DNA of 12,939 nt. Origin: Desulfobacula sp. (GTDB taxonomy: Bacteria > Desulfobacterota > Desulfobacteria > Desulfobacterales > Desulfobacteraceae). The stretch is from NCBI RefSeq assembly GCF_021107415.1, contig NZ_JAIOSW010000345.1, positions 1 to 12,939 on the forward strand. The letters run 5' to 3'. A program made the translations under genes and the position numbers. Position 1 is the first letter of the stretch. Every line of letters begins with the position of its first letter. Of this stretch, positions 1 to 7,760 are shown piece after piece. The notes beneath the pieces were generated by a model. That model was not told where the DNA came from and searched no databases. It saw nothing but the letters and a program-made list of their open reading frames with translations.

Positions 1-308
1 TGACCGAAACATGCAGCAAATCGCAGGAACAGGCTCTTCTTATCAGCCTCGATAGAATACTGTCGGGCAGGGAAACGGTCCAAGTATTTCTTTAAAGTGA
101 CGTGGTTCATATCATACATGATAGGCGTCTCTACCTCCATAGCACCAACTTCAGCTGAGCGCTCCAGTACATAGGTCTCAAGCAGGCTCTTTATCATCCT
201 GCCTTTGGGATAGAACCTCATATTTCCGCTGTCGCTGCCGGGTTCATAATCCGCGATCTCCAACCGCCTCATTAATTCCACGTGGGGTGGTGTCCTGTCT
301 ACTTCACG
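1..308 (-). CDS. thrS: Threonyl-tRNA synthetase, archaeal type (internal fragment)
   Basis: Threonyl-tRNA synthetase charges tRNA-Thr with threonine in the cytoplasm. Read on the minus strand, the codons give an uninterrupted stretch with [10 protein letters not shown], then [33 protein letters not shown], and [10 protein letters not shown] at the window edge. This is the start of the class II catalytic core, and the wording resembles archaeal ThrRS (for example that of methanogens) more than the usual bacterial enzyme; that comparison is from memory. The editing domain upstream and most of the catalytic and anticodon domains are absent. The gene is cut by the window start on one side and by an abrupt junction near 300-311 on the other, where it meets a phasin-like tail on the opposite strand. 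GC is about 49% here against about 33% just beyond. A chimeric contig end is the simplest explanation. Confidence 0.8.
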
Positions 309-453
309 GCTTTTGGAAGATTTTGATGAAAAAATTGAAAAAACCATTGAAAAAATTATATCAAAGCTGGATCTTCCATCAAAATCCGATATTAAAGCAC
401 TCAATGACAGGATTGACGACCTTACAAAAAAAATAATTGATACAAATAAGTGA
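304..453 (+). pseudogene. Phasin-like protein, C-terminal fragment
   Basis: The plus frame ending at TGA 451-453 reads [10 protein letters not shown], then [10 protein letters not shown], then [11 protein letters not shown]. Acidic/basic heptads around a 'K-L-[DN]-L-P-[ST]-[KR]-S-[DE]-I' motif followed by a second short coil are typical of the C-terminus of phasin / polyhydroxyalkanoate-granule-associated proteins. In related bacteria these are small coiled-coil proteins often found directly upstream of an AarF/UbiB gene, as here (13-base gap to the next start). The N-terminal part and start codon are missing because the sequence switches at about 300-311 to a synthetase fragment on the other strand. 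The intact gene was probably lost through misassembly or rearrangement. The family assignment rests on about 50 residues and is moderate. Confidence 0.6.
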
Positions 454-466
454 TCATTGATCTTTT

Positions 467-2179
467 ATGCTGAGTATTAAAAGCATTGGCAGGGTGAGCA
501 AACGATACCGCCATTTAAGGCGGTATCAGCAAATTCTTGGTATTATTTTAAAATACGGCTTTGAGAACATTGTCCATGCCATGAATATTGACCGTTATAT
601 TGAATCCGGTCTTCAGCTCATTCCCTTTGTCAAAAGCCACGAAAAGGTTGAAAAGCTTTCCAAAAACCAGCGCATCAGAATGACGCTTGAAGAACTCGGG
701 CCCACCTTTATCAAGATGGGCCAGGTTCTCTCTTCCCGTCCCGACCTCATTCCGGTTGATCTTTTAAATGAACTTGCAAAACTACAGGATCATGTTCCGC
801 CTTTTGAATTTGAACATGTAAAAACAATTATTGCCTCTGAATTTGGCAAGCCCCATGACAAAGTTTTTAATTCAATAGAAGAAACGCCTATTGCCAGTGC
901 TTCCATTGGACAGGTTCACAAGGCCAAAATCAATAACCAGGCCAATCACAATGACGAGATTGCTGTAAAAATCCAAAGACCCGGCATCCGGAAGACCATT
1001 GAAACAGATCTTGAAATTATGCTTCATCTGGCTTCCATCATGGGAAATAATATCGAAGAGGTTGCAGCCTTTAATCCCGTCAAAATTGTGGAAGAATTTG
1101 CCAAAACCATTGAAAAAGAGCTAGACTACTCCATTGAAGCATCCAATATGGAACAAATGGCCGACCAGTTCAAAAATGACAAAACCATCCATATTCCCAA
1201 AGTATATTTTGCCGAATCAAGTGAACGGGTTCTGGCCATGGAGTATATCAATGGAATAAAGGCTGATGACATGGATGCGATTGAATCCGCAGGGCTTGAC
1301 AAAAAGCTGCTCACACGGCGGGGTGCTGATTTCATAATGAAGCAGGTGTTTGAATATGGACTTTTCCATGCAGATCCCCATCCCGGCAATATCTTTTTCA
1401 TGGAAAAAAACTGCATCTGCCCTGTGGACTTCGGGATGACAGGATTTGTGGATCAAACCACTGGAGAAGTATTTATAGATCTGATCCACAGTATTACTAC
1501 AGATAATTTTAAACTGACCGCAAGGCTCTTATGCGAACTGGGTGAATACGAAACCCAACCAGACCTGATACGTCTTGAAAAAGATGTGTCTCTATTTGTA
1601 TCCACGCATCTTTCTAAAGCATTAAAAGATATTAAAACCGCAAAAATGCTGACCCTGTTTCTTGAACTGAGTGCCATTCATAAACTCAGAATTCCCCCGG
1701 ATTTTTTCCTGATGATAAAAGCGTTTATCTCCATAGAAGGGTTAGCCAAAAAACTTGACCCTGACTTTGATATGCTTTCCCATGCCATCCCTTACGTAAC
1801 TGCTGCAAAATACAGGAAGTTCAAGCCTTCAAGAATCGCTAAAGAATTCATAGGCCTTGCAAGGGAATCCTATAAATTGCTTCAGATTTTCCCCACTGAT
1901 GTTCTTGAAATCATGCGTCTTACAAAATCCGGAAAACTCTCGTTCAACATGAAGATTGAAGGGCTTGACAGGATGCTGAATACCCAGGACCAGACCAGCA
2001 ACAGGATTTCTTTTTCAATCATTATCGCCGCATTAATATTGGGATCGGCAATCCTCATTAATTCCGAAGCGCCGCCCATGCTTTTCGGGGTGTCCGTGAT
2101 CGGGATTGCAGGATTTACTGCTGCTGCTGTTATGGGAATCTGGCTGCTGGTCGCCATTATTCGAAGAGGACGACTGTGA
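467..2179 (+). CDS. ubiB: AarF/UbiB (ABC1/ADCK) family atypical kinase
   Basis: This is a full-length (570 aa) member of the UbiB/AarF/COQ8 family, atypical protein-kinase-like ATPases linked to quinone biosynthesis or lipid-soluble precursor handling at the membrane. Visible motifs in order: the family-defining KxGQ (F-I-K-M-G-Q, residues 81-86), the alanine-rich nucleotide loop in a variant form (A-S-A-S-I-G-Q-V-H, 143-151), the VAIK-type lysine in A-V-K-I-Q (K168), the E-L-D-Y motif (218-221), the catalytic-loop H-A-D-P-H-P-G-N (301-308) and the D-F-G metal site (321-323). Two hydrophobic helices close the protein (about 513-531 and 539-565), the usual UbiB membrane anchor. The N-terminus (R-H-L-R-R-Y then L-K-Y-G-F) matches the family, supporting ATG 467, although no clear Shine-Dalgarno is present. 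In a quinone-using anaerobe the partner would be menaquinone rather than ubiquinone; that is inference. The phasin-like tail upstream probably belongs to the same transcript. Confidence 0.92.
   Translation: MLSIKSIGRVSKRYRHLRRYQQILGIILKYGFENIVHAMNIDRYIESGLQLIPFVKSHEKVEKLSKNQRIRMTLEELGPTFIKMGQVLSSRPDLIPVDLLNELAKLQDHVPPFEFEHVKTIIASEFGKPHDKVFNSIEETPIASASIGQVHKAKINNQANHNDEIAVKIQRPGIRKTIETDLEIMLHLASIMGNNIEEVAAFNPVKIVEEFAKTIEKELDYSIEASNMEQMADQFKNDKTIHIPKVYFAESSERVLAMEYINGIKADDMDAIESAGLDKKLLTRRGADFIMKQVFEYGLFHADPHPGNIFFMEKNCICPVDFGMTGFVDQTTGEVFIDLIHSITTDNFKLTARLLCELGEYETQPDLIRLEKDVSLFVSTHLSKALKDIKTAKMLTLFLELSAIHKLRIPPDFFLMIKAFISIEGLAKKLDPDFDMLSHAIPYVTAAKYRKFKPSRIAKEFIGLARESYKLLQIFPTDVLEIMRLTKSGKLSFNMKIEGLDRMLNTQDQTSNRISFSIIIAALILGSAILINSEAPPMLFGVSVIGIAGFTAAAVMGIWLLVAIIRRGRL
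504..527. repeat. Perfect 9-bp inverted repeat inside the ubiB 5' coding region
   Basis: GATACCGCC at 504-512 and GGCGGTATC at 519-527 are exact reverse complements around a 6-base ATTTAA loop. The hairpin begins 37 bases after the ATG, within codons for R-Y-R-H-L-R-R-Y, a conserved stretch of the family. There is no T-run after it, so it does not look like an intrinsic terminator. It may affect early translation or mRNA stability, or be a chance result of the Arg/Tyr codons. Confidence 0.6.
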
Positions 2180-2242
2180 TCACTAACTCAAAAGAATTTT
2201 GGCAATATTAATCGCATTAACATCCTTGGCAAGAAAACACCT

Positions 2243-2707
2243 TTACCATTTCGAATAGGGGTGATGAATCAGGTTTGAATTAAAATATCTGGAATCACCT
2301 GTTACTTCTTCCCCGATCCATTCGGGCATTTCAAATTTCTGATCTTCTGATTCAAGTTCCACTTCTGCAACTATCAATCCTTTATTTTCTCCAAAAAACT
2401 CATCAATTTCCCAGGTAAACCCCATGTAATCAAGCTTGTAACGTTTTTTTTCAATAATGGGTTTTTCAACAAGATCATCTAACATGGCATTACATTCATC
2501 TTTCGGGATCTCGTATTCATATTCAAGGCGTGTGGCTCCAACAGTAATTCCCTTGATTGTTAAAAATCCTTTATCGCTAATTGTACGAATACGAACGGTT
2601 CGCTCCCTGGCACTGTTTAAATATCCCTGTCGGTAATGAACACCTTCTGTAAGATCACGCCAGGCATCACCTTTAAGAAGAAATTTTCTTTCTATTTCCC
2701 TACCCAT
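2243..2707 (-). CDS. CYTH-domain protein (triphosphate tunnel metalloenzyme)
   Basis: This is a 154-residue CYTH / triphosphate tunnel metalloenzyme. Members hydrolyse inorganic triphosphate or related substrates, or act as class IV adenylate cyclases; small bacterial forms with this length and N-terminus are usually inorganic triphosphatases. The signature ExExK is present (E4, E6, K8 in M-G-R-E-I-E-R-K-F). Tunnel-lining charges follow in order: R39 and R41 (V-R-I-R), K52 (T-I-K-G), the E-Y-E-Y-E run (62-66), K87-K88-R89, E100-I-D102 and E115-V-E117-L-E119. The start was placed at 2707 because the fold begins there and an AAAGGA ribosome site lies at 2716-2721 about 8 bases upstream. The reading frame stays open up to 2818, but that would add 37 unlike residues overlapping the sbcC 3' end. 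It is the third gene of the sbcD-sbcC cluster, 64 bases after sbcC, and converges on ubiB. The exact substrate cannot be told from sequence. Confidence 0.88.
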   Translation of the reverse strand: MGREIERKFLLKGDAWRDLTEGVHYRQGYLNSARERTVRIRTISDKGFLTIKGITVGATRLEYEYEIPKDECNAMLDDLVEKPIIEKKRYKLDYMGFTWEIDEFFGENKGLIVAEVELESEDQKFEMPEWIGEEVTGDSRYFNSNLIHHPYSKW

Positions 2708-2771
2708 AAAAATATTCCTTTGCTTATTTAGTGCAACATAACCAAATATATTATCTAAAATTTTCAAACCA

Positions 2772-5700
2772 TTAAACAATACATTTACACCCCGGACCTG
2801 TAATGGTACTTTTACCACCTAAAACCGGCCGGATATTTATTTGCGTACTGATTCTATCTTTCAAGGCTGAGATATGAGAAATAATACCAATCAATTTGCC
2901 ATTTTGCTGTAATCCGGAAAGTGCTTCCAAAGAGGTTTCCAAAGCATCTTCGTCTAAAGTGCCGAATCCCTCATCAAGAAAAAGTGAATCCACACGGACA
3001 TTACGGCTGGCCATATTGGAGAGTCCCAAAGCAAGAGACAGACTGACAATAAAGCTTTCTCCGCCGGAAAGATTCTTTGTGGATCTTATTTCACCTGCCT
3101 GGTAATTATCCACGATATTCAATTCCAAAGGTTGTTTTTCATCACGAATAAGCAGATAACGATCCGACATTCTTTCAAGCTGTTTATTGGCATGGGATAC
3201 CATGACTTCAAATGTGATCCCCTGGGCAAAATTTCTATATTTTTTTCCGTCTGCAGAACCGATTAAAGAATGCAGTGCATCCCACCGGGAGCATTCTTTT
3301 CTATGGGCATCTACCAATTGTATTTTCTCCTGTAACTTAAGTCTTGCGGTTTTGTTGTCTAAAAGTTTCTGCTTTATGGCGCCAACTTCCTCACCAAGGG
3401 CCTTTAAGCTTTCCCTGGTTTCTATTAACTCTTTTTTCAGGTCATCAAGTGATACCTTAGTAATCTTTTTGGCGATTTCCTGATGAAGCCGGGTTTTCCT
3501 GTCTTTTTTCCGGGTTGCAATGTCAGTTAATTTTTCATCTAACGCTATAGCCCTCTTATTTAATTTGCTTCTTTCATCAAAGGGGAGTCGGAATGAAATG
3601 AATGTGGGTTCATCTTCAAAACCAAGTTTTTTGCAATGGGTCTTAAAAGTGGCCTCAAGGTTCGCAAGCTCAGGCTTTCTTCCGGCTGTATTTTCTTTTA
3701 AGGTGGCAATGCGGGTTTTTAAGTCATTCAATTGCTGTTTTATCTCATCCCGGCTGTCTCTTGCTGTTTTTTCAGCTTTTTCAGCCTTAAAAATCCGACC
3801 TTCCAACTGAGTCTCTTCTCTATCCGGATCTTTCTTACCATATAGCTCTTTACGGCCATCTGTGAGCTTTTCAAGACCTTTTTGATGAGCGTTAAGCAAG
3901 TCTTTCTTTTTATTAAAAGATTCATTAAGGGTTTTTAAAATAGCATCAAGGCTTTTTACCATCGCTATCAGTTCACTTAGATTCTTTTCGATTTTACTTT
4001 TCTGTTTTTGATAATCCTGCCAGTTTTCTTGGCGATGCCCAAGAGACTCTGAAATAACATCAAGGCCGATATCTGTAACCTCTTTTATACCGAATGGTTC
4101 CAGATTTGAAATAACTTTTCCTTTCAACTCAACAGATCTTTGTGATGCTGTTTGCAACTCTTTTTCCAAACGCTGGACATTTGCCAAAGAGTCCTCTTTT
4201 TTGTGCGATGTCTGGACAAATTGCTTGTCAGCTTCAGCCAGTGATTCAGTGGCTTTTTTTTCTCTGGACTCGTCTTTCTTTAAATTATTTTCCAAATTTT
4301 CTGCTTTTTCAATCAAACTGTACAGGTCATTGATTTTTTTCTCAATCTCATCAATTTTGGGAACATTACCTTGAGCAAAAGGATGGTGCAAAGATCCACA
4401 TAACGGGCATGCTTTGCCATCCTCCAATTTTATCCGCTCATCTTCAAGGCTTTCAATCTTTCTAAGATACGCCATTTCACGCAAAAGACCGTCATATTCA
4501 GTCCGATAGTCCGGCAGCAGGCGGTCTCCTAAAAGTTTTGCAATCGCCTCGCTGGTTTGTAACACAAAATTTCCGGCTGCCTCATGCTTTTTTTTCAGTT
4601 TATAGCAGTGTGCTTCCTGGCCTTTATGCAGGTTTGTATCTGTTAAAAGCTGTTTTTTAAATTTTACGACCTGTCTTTCTATTGCCAGGCTATTTGTCAA
4701 TAATATCTGCAAATTCTTAACCTGCTCATTGATTCCTGTCAGCTCTGTAACAAGGGCAGCATCATGAGCATTGGCAGACAGATAGCCTTCTATCCCGACA
4801 AGTTCCTTTTCCGCTTTTGCCTGATTGACCTTTGCCATTTGGCGTTGCTTTTTTTTCTCTGAGACCTGGACTTCAATCTTCCTGAAATCTGATTCATCGG
4901 TTTTTATAGCAGACTGCTTTTCTGAAATAAAAAGGTCCTGCGCTCTTACTTTTTTAATCAATACAAGTTCTTTTTTCTGTTCTTCTTTGGCCTTAGCCAG
5001 AATTTCCTGCGCTTTTTTTAAATCTGTTTCTTTTAACCCCAGTTTTTTTTCCTGATGGGGTACCAAGGTTTGAGAATCTGCCAAAGTCTTAAGGTCCTGC
5101 GTTTGCTGCTGCCTTTTTGATGATAAGGTTGCATAAACACTTTCCAGTTCGACAGCTTTTTGAGCATTGCGTAGTTTTGCTCTGTCCGGTTCAAATACCG
5201 TTAAGTCATTTGACAGCACCTCTGATTCCTTATCGATTTTAGACAGCTCATTTTTCAGTGCATCAATTCCTGTCAGCCACAGAATTGATTTTTCATGGTT
5301 CTCATTTTTTATGCTAAAGTCCTTTTCAATTTCCTGCTTCCTGACCAGTTCCTGATTTAATGCCGCTTCATCTTCATCACTCAAAAATACTATCCCGTCA
5401 GTCTGGGCCTGAAGTAATTCAAGTTTATTGAGTTCTGCACTCTTGCGTTCATGAACGCCTTTTGAAATCTCACTGTAAATTCCCGTGCCGGTAATCTGTT
5501 CAAGAATTGGAGCTCTTTGGTCCGGTCCGGCGGAAAGAAATGCAGCAAACCCTCCCTGAGCCAGCAACATGGACCGGGTAAACCGGTCAAAATCCATTCC
5601 TGTCTCTTTTTCAATCCTGACTGCAACATCCCGTTTCTTTGACTCCAGAACCTTACCGCTTTTCATATCCGATATTTCATGCCGCGAGTCTATAAGGTTA

Positions 5701-6020
5701 CCATCTGCTTTTTTGCGGGCCTTGTGCTGGCTCCAGTGAGACCGGAACTCTTTTCCCTGGGTTTCAAAGGTCACTTCAGCAAAGCATTCCCCGGTTTGCC
5801 GGGACATGATCTCGTTGGTGGTTTTAGTAATTGATTTTAACCGCGGGGTTCTGCCGTAAAGCGCAAGACAGATGGCATCCAGAATAGTTGATTTGCCCGC
5901 ACCGGTAGGACCTGTAATGACAAATATCCCGTCAAAAATATACTCGGGTGTTGTAAAATCTATTGCCCAGTCCCCGTAAAGTGAATTGAGATTTTTAAAT
6001 CGAAGCTCAAGAATTCTCAT
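2772..6020 (-). CDS. sbcC: Exonuclease SbcCD, ATPase subunit SbcC (Rad50-like)
   Basis: SbcC is the Rad50-like ATPase of the SbcCD complex, which opens hairpins, trims blocked double-strand ends and cleaves palindromic DNA in the cytoplasm. The 1082-residue protein is close to the E. coli length (about 1050). The N-terminal half of the ATPase head carries Walker A G-P-T-G-A-G-K-S-T (37-45). A long charged coiled coil (about 180-920) is interrupted by the zinc-hook C-P-L-C (538-541), which dimerises two molecules. The C-terminal half holds the ABC signature L-S-G-G-E (984-988), Walker B L-F-L-D-E-G (1013-1018) and the H-loop histidine in I-I-S-H-I (H1049). ATG 6020 follows the sbcD stop by 12 bases with an AAGGCAGG-like ribosome site between, so the two subunits are co-expressed. 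All key residues seen appear intact. Confidence 0.97.
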   Translation of the reverse strand: MRILELRFKNLNSLYGDWAIDFTTPEYIFDGIFVITGPTGAGKSTILDAICLALYGRTPRLKSITKTTNEIMSRQTGECFAEVTFETQGKEFRSHWSQHKARKKADGNLIDSRHEISDMKSGKVLESKKRDVAVRIEKETGMDFDRFTRSMLLAQGGFAAFLSAGPDQRAPILEQITGTGIYSEISKGVHERKSAELNKLELLQAQTDGIVFLSDEDEAALNQELVRKQEIEKDFSIKNENHEKSILWLTGIDALKNELSKIDKESEVLSNDLTVFEPDRAKLRNAQKAVELESVYATLSSKRQQQTQDLKTLADSQTLVPHQEKKLGLKETDLKKAQEILAKAKEEQKKELVLIKKVRAQDLFISEKQSAIKTDESDFRKIEVQVSEKKKQRQMAKVNQAKAEKELVGIEGYLSANAHDAALVTELTGINEQVKNLQILLTNSLAIERQVVKFKKQLLTDTNLHKGQEAHCYKLKKKHEAAGNFVLQTSEAIAKLLGDRLLPDYRTEYDGLLREMAYLRKIESLEDERIKLEDGKACPLCGSLHHPFAQGNVPKIDEIEKKINDLYSLIEKAENLENNLKKDESREKKATESLAEADKQFVQTSHKKEDSLANVQRLEKELQTASQRSVELKGKVISNLEPFGIKEVTDIGLDVISESLGHRQENWQDYQKQKSKIEKNLSELIAMVKSLDAILKTLNESFNKKKDLLNAHQKGLEKLTDGRKELYGKKDPDREETQLEGRIFKAEKAEKTARDSRDEIKQQLNDLKTRIATLKENTAGRKPELANLEATFKTHCKKLGFEDEPTFISFRLPFDERSKLNKRAIALDEKLTDIATRKKDRKTRLHQEIAKKITKVSLDDLKKELIETRESLKALGEEVGAIKQKLLDNKTARLKLQEKIQLVDAHRKECSRWDALHSLIGSADGKKYRNFAQGITFEVMVSHANKQLERMSDRYLLIRDEKQPLELNIVDNYQAGEIRSTKNLSGGESFIVSLSLALGLSNMASRNVRVDSLFLDEGFGTLDEDALETSLEALSGLQQNGKLIGIISHISALKDRISTQINIRPVLGGKSTITGPGCKCIV

Positions 6021-6032
6021 GACCTGCCTTTA

Positions 6033-7259
6033 TTATTCCGCATTTATATCTTCTTCCCGGAGAAATGTGATGATCTCGCTGTACGCCTGAATCAGTGCCG
6101 GACGTTCAGCCACTGCCACCTCATATGTATCCAGCAAGCGGTTAAAGACGTCGGTGACATCCAGGTCATCCAGCGTATCCTCCTGACAGGTTTGACGGAT
6201 GACTCGTTCAGCAAGGCGTTTGTTTTTTATCCGGCGGATCTCCATACCGGTATCTGCAACGGCCTCCTGGATAAGCCCTCTTAAGTCACCGGCAATCTTG
6301 TTCCCTGTGTATTCAATCTCCAGCCACGCACTGCTGCCTTGCGATTTCAGCTCAAATATTCTTTGGATAATCTCATCCATCCCACCGGATAATCTTTCTA
6401 AAACCTGGAAACAGGGAACATCATGAAGTATGACATTTAAACCTTGTTTTTTCAAATCAACCATTACAACACTTTTCTTTTGGTTTGCTTCTCCATACCC
6501 CATGGGAATCGGCGAACCTGCGTATCTGATATGCTCTGATTTTCCAACGCTTTGCGGAACATGCAAATGTCCCAATGCCACATAATCCATACAATCGGGG
6601 AAAATATCTTTACCGACATGGGCCAGAGAGCCAACATAAAGCTCTCTTACGCCATCTCCTTCAATTGTTTTCCCGCCGGCCGTAAAAAGATGTCCCATCC
6701 CAATAATAGGAACAGCATCGTATTTTTTTTGTTTTTCCTCTGCAATCCTACAGACATCGGCATAATGTCTTTGCACACCTTCAATAAGATTGGTATTCTT
6801 GTCTTCTATGCTTTCACCGGCCTTTACAACCCGGATATCCCGATCCCGCAAATAAGGGACTGCACAGACGATAGCCTCCGGAACATCAGAAATTCCTTTA
6901 AGGAGAATGACCTCATCCCCGGGATTTTCAGTAATCGACCCGACAACATGAACATTCAAAGCCCGCAAGAGTTCCTTTGGTGCATTTAAAAAAGAAGGGG
7001 AATCATGGTTGCCCGAAATAATCACAACATGACGACAACCCGATGCAGAAACTTTACACAAAAACCGGTAATAAAGCTCCTGTGCACGGTTGCTGGGTGT
7101 ACTGGTATCAAAAATATCACCGGCAACCAACAATGCATCGACACTTTCAGTTTTAACAAACTCCGCCAGCCAGTCGAGAAATGCTGAAAATTCATCATAT
7201 CGTTTCCGGCCATATAGTGAACGGCCGATATGCCAGTCTGAAGTGTGAAGAATTTTCAT
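6033..7259 (-). CDS. sbcD: Exonuclease SbcCD, nuclease subunit SbcD (Mre11-like)
   Basis: SbcD is the Mn-dependent calcineurin-fold phosphoesterase of SbcCD, giving the complex 3'-5' exonuclease and hairpin endonuclease activity. At 408 residues it matches E. coli SbcD (400). The five metal-binding motifs are visible: D8 and H10 (S-D-W-H), G-D-I-F-D (D48), G-N-H-D-S (N84, H85), the histidine in G-M-G-H (H190) and G-H-L-H (H231, H233). The C-terminal capping domain (about 280-400) is less conserved, as usual. It is the first gene of the minus-strand cluster with sbcC and the CYTH protein. The ATG at 7259 coincides with the canonical M-K-I-L-H-T-S-D-W-H start, but no good Shine-Dalgarno precedes it. 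The upstream region is very A/T-rich and has no convincing -35/-10 pair. Confidence 0.97.
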   Translation of the reverse strand: MKILHTSDWHIGRSLYGRKRYDEFSAFLDWLAEFVKTESVDALLVAGDIFDTSTPSNRAQELYYRFLCKVSASGCRHVVIISGNHDSPSFLNAPKELLRALNVHVVGSITENPGDEVILLKGISDVPEAIVCAVPYLRDRDIRVVKAGESIEDKNTNLIEGVQRHYADVCRIAEEKQKKYDAVPIIGMGHLFTAGGKTIEGDGVRELYVGSLAHVGKDIFPDCMDYVALGHLHVPQSVGKSEHIRYAGSPIPMGYGEANQKKSVVMVDLKKQGLNVILHDVPCFQVLERLSGGMDEIIQRIFELKSQGSSAWLEIEYTGNKIAGDLRGLIQEAVADTGMEIRRIKNKRLAERVIRQTCQEDTLDDLDVTDVFNRLLDTYEVAVAERPALIQAYSEIITFLREEDINAE

Positions 7260-7358
7260 GAGATCAAACTATATATTAATTATTAGAAAATCAACATTTT
7301 TTCAATAACATAGAGGGGTATCTCGGCCCTAAGGTTTATACTCAATAATTTTTTATAA

Positions 7359-7740
7359 ATTGTTCAAGGGCATCATCAAATATTGCTAATAAATAATACG
7401 GCATGGAATACAGATAAAATATTTTTCCTGACTGAAGTTGTATTTTATGCAATCATAGGTTCTCCCCTGGGTGGGTTCCTATCAGATGTATGGATGAAAA
7501 AAAGAGAAAATGCCCGCCTTTTGTTCCCGGCCGTATCATCCATTCTCACCGGAATCCTTCTCTTTATCGCCTTTGGCTTTTTACAGGGAAACCTTCAATA
7601 TTTTGTCCTGTTTCTCATCGGCATGACTGCCTTGGCTTTTGTCCCCTCCGGTGTAGTCGTGACCCAGGATGTTGTGCACCCGGGACTTCGCGCCATTTCT
7701 TTAAGCCTGAATGATTTATTTTATCAGCTTTTATTCACTC
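7359..7740 (+). pseudogene. MFS transporter remnant (middle of the C-terminal half)
   Basis: A plus frame, open after TAA 7356-7358, encodes hydrophobic helices with two recognisable Major Facilitator pieces: I-I-G-S-P-L-G-G-F-L-S-D-V-W with a following basic run (about 7455-7510, the loop 8-9 type 'GG-L-x-D-x-W' motif) and V-T-Q-D-V-V-H-P-G-L-R-A-I-S (about 7668-7706), which in intact members lies before TM11. The first TM helices and the final ones are missing. There is no ATG or ribosome site, the frame begins only with TTG 7383, and it runs on to 7850 antisense across the end of the phosphatase gene, where the protein no longer looks like a transporter. This is therefore a relic of a longer gene, truncated at both ends, occupying the roughly 500-base space between sbcD and the SpoIIE-type gene. 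Bases 7260-7358 hold A/T-rich sequence with no gene seen. Which substrate the ancestor carried is unknown. Confidence 0.7.
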
Positions 7741-7760
7741 TCCGGACCACACTTACCACG

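Noticed and set aside
2205..2222. Possible terminator between ubiB and the CYTH gene (TTAAT-CGC-ATTAA)
   Set aside because: Only five base pairs, mostly A-T, with no T-run on either strand; not convincing as a bidirectional terminator.
2708..2818. N-terminal extension of the CYTH protein to a start at 2818
   Set aside because: The added 37 residues do not resemble the family, overlap the sbcC 3' end, and the ExExK start at 2707 has its own ribosome site.
6552..6989. Plus-strand 145-codon open frame inside sbcD
   Set aside because: It is antisense to the conserved metallophosphoesterase core of sbcD; composition reflects the opposite strand.
7260..7345. Promoter for sbcD upstream of 7259
   Set aside because: A TTGAAA-like box is present on the minus strand, but the nearest good -10 match leaves only a 15-base spacer; in such A/T-rich DNA it cannot be supported.
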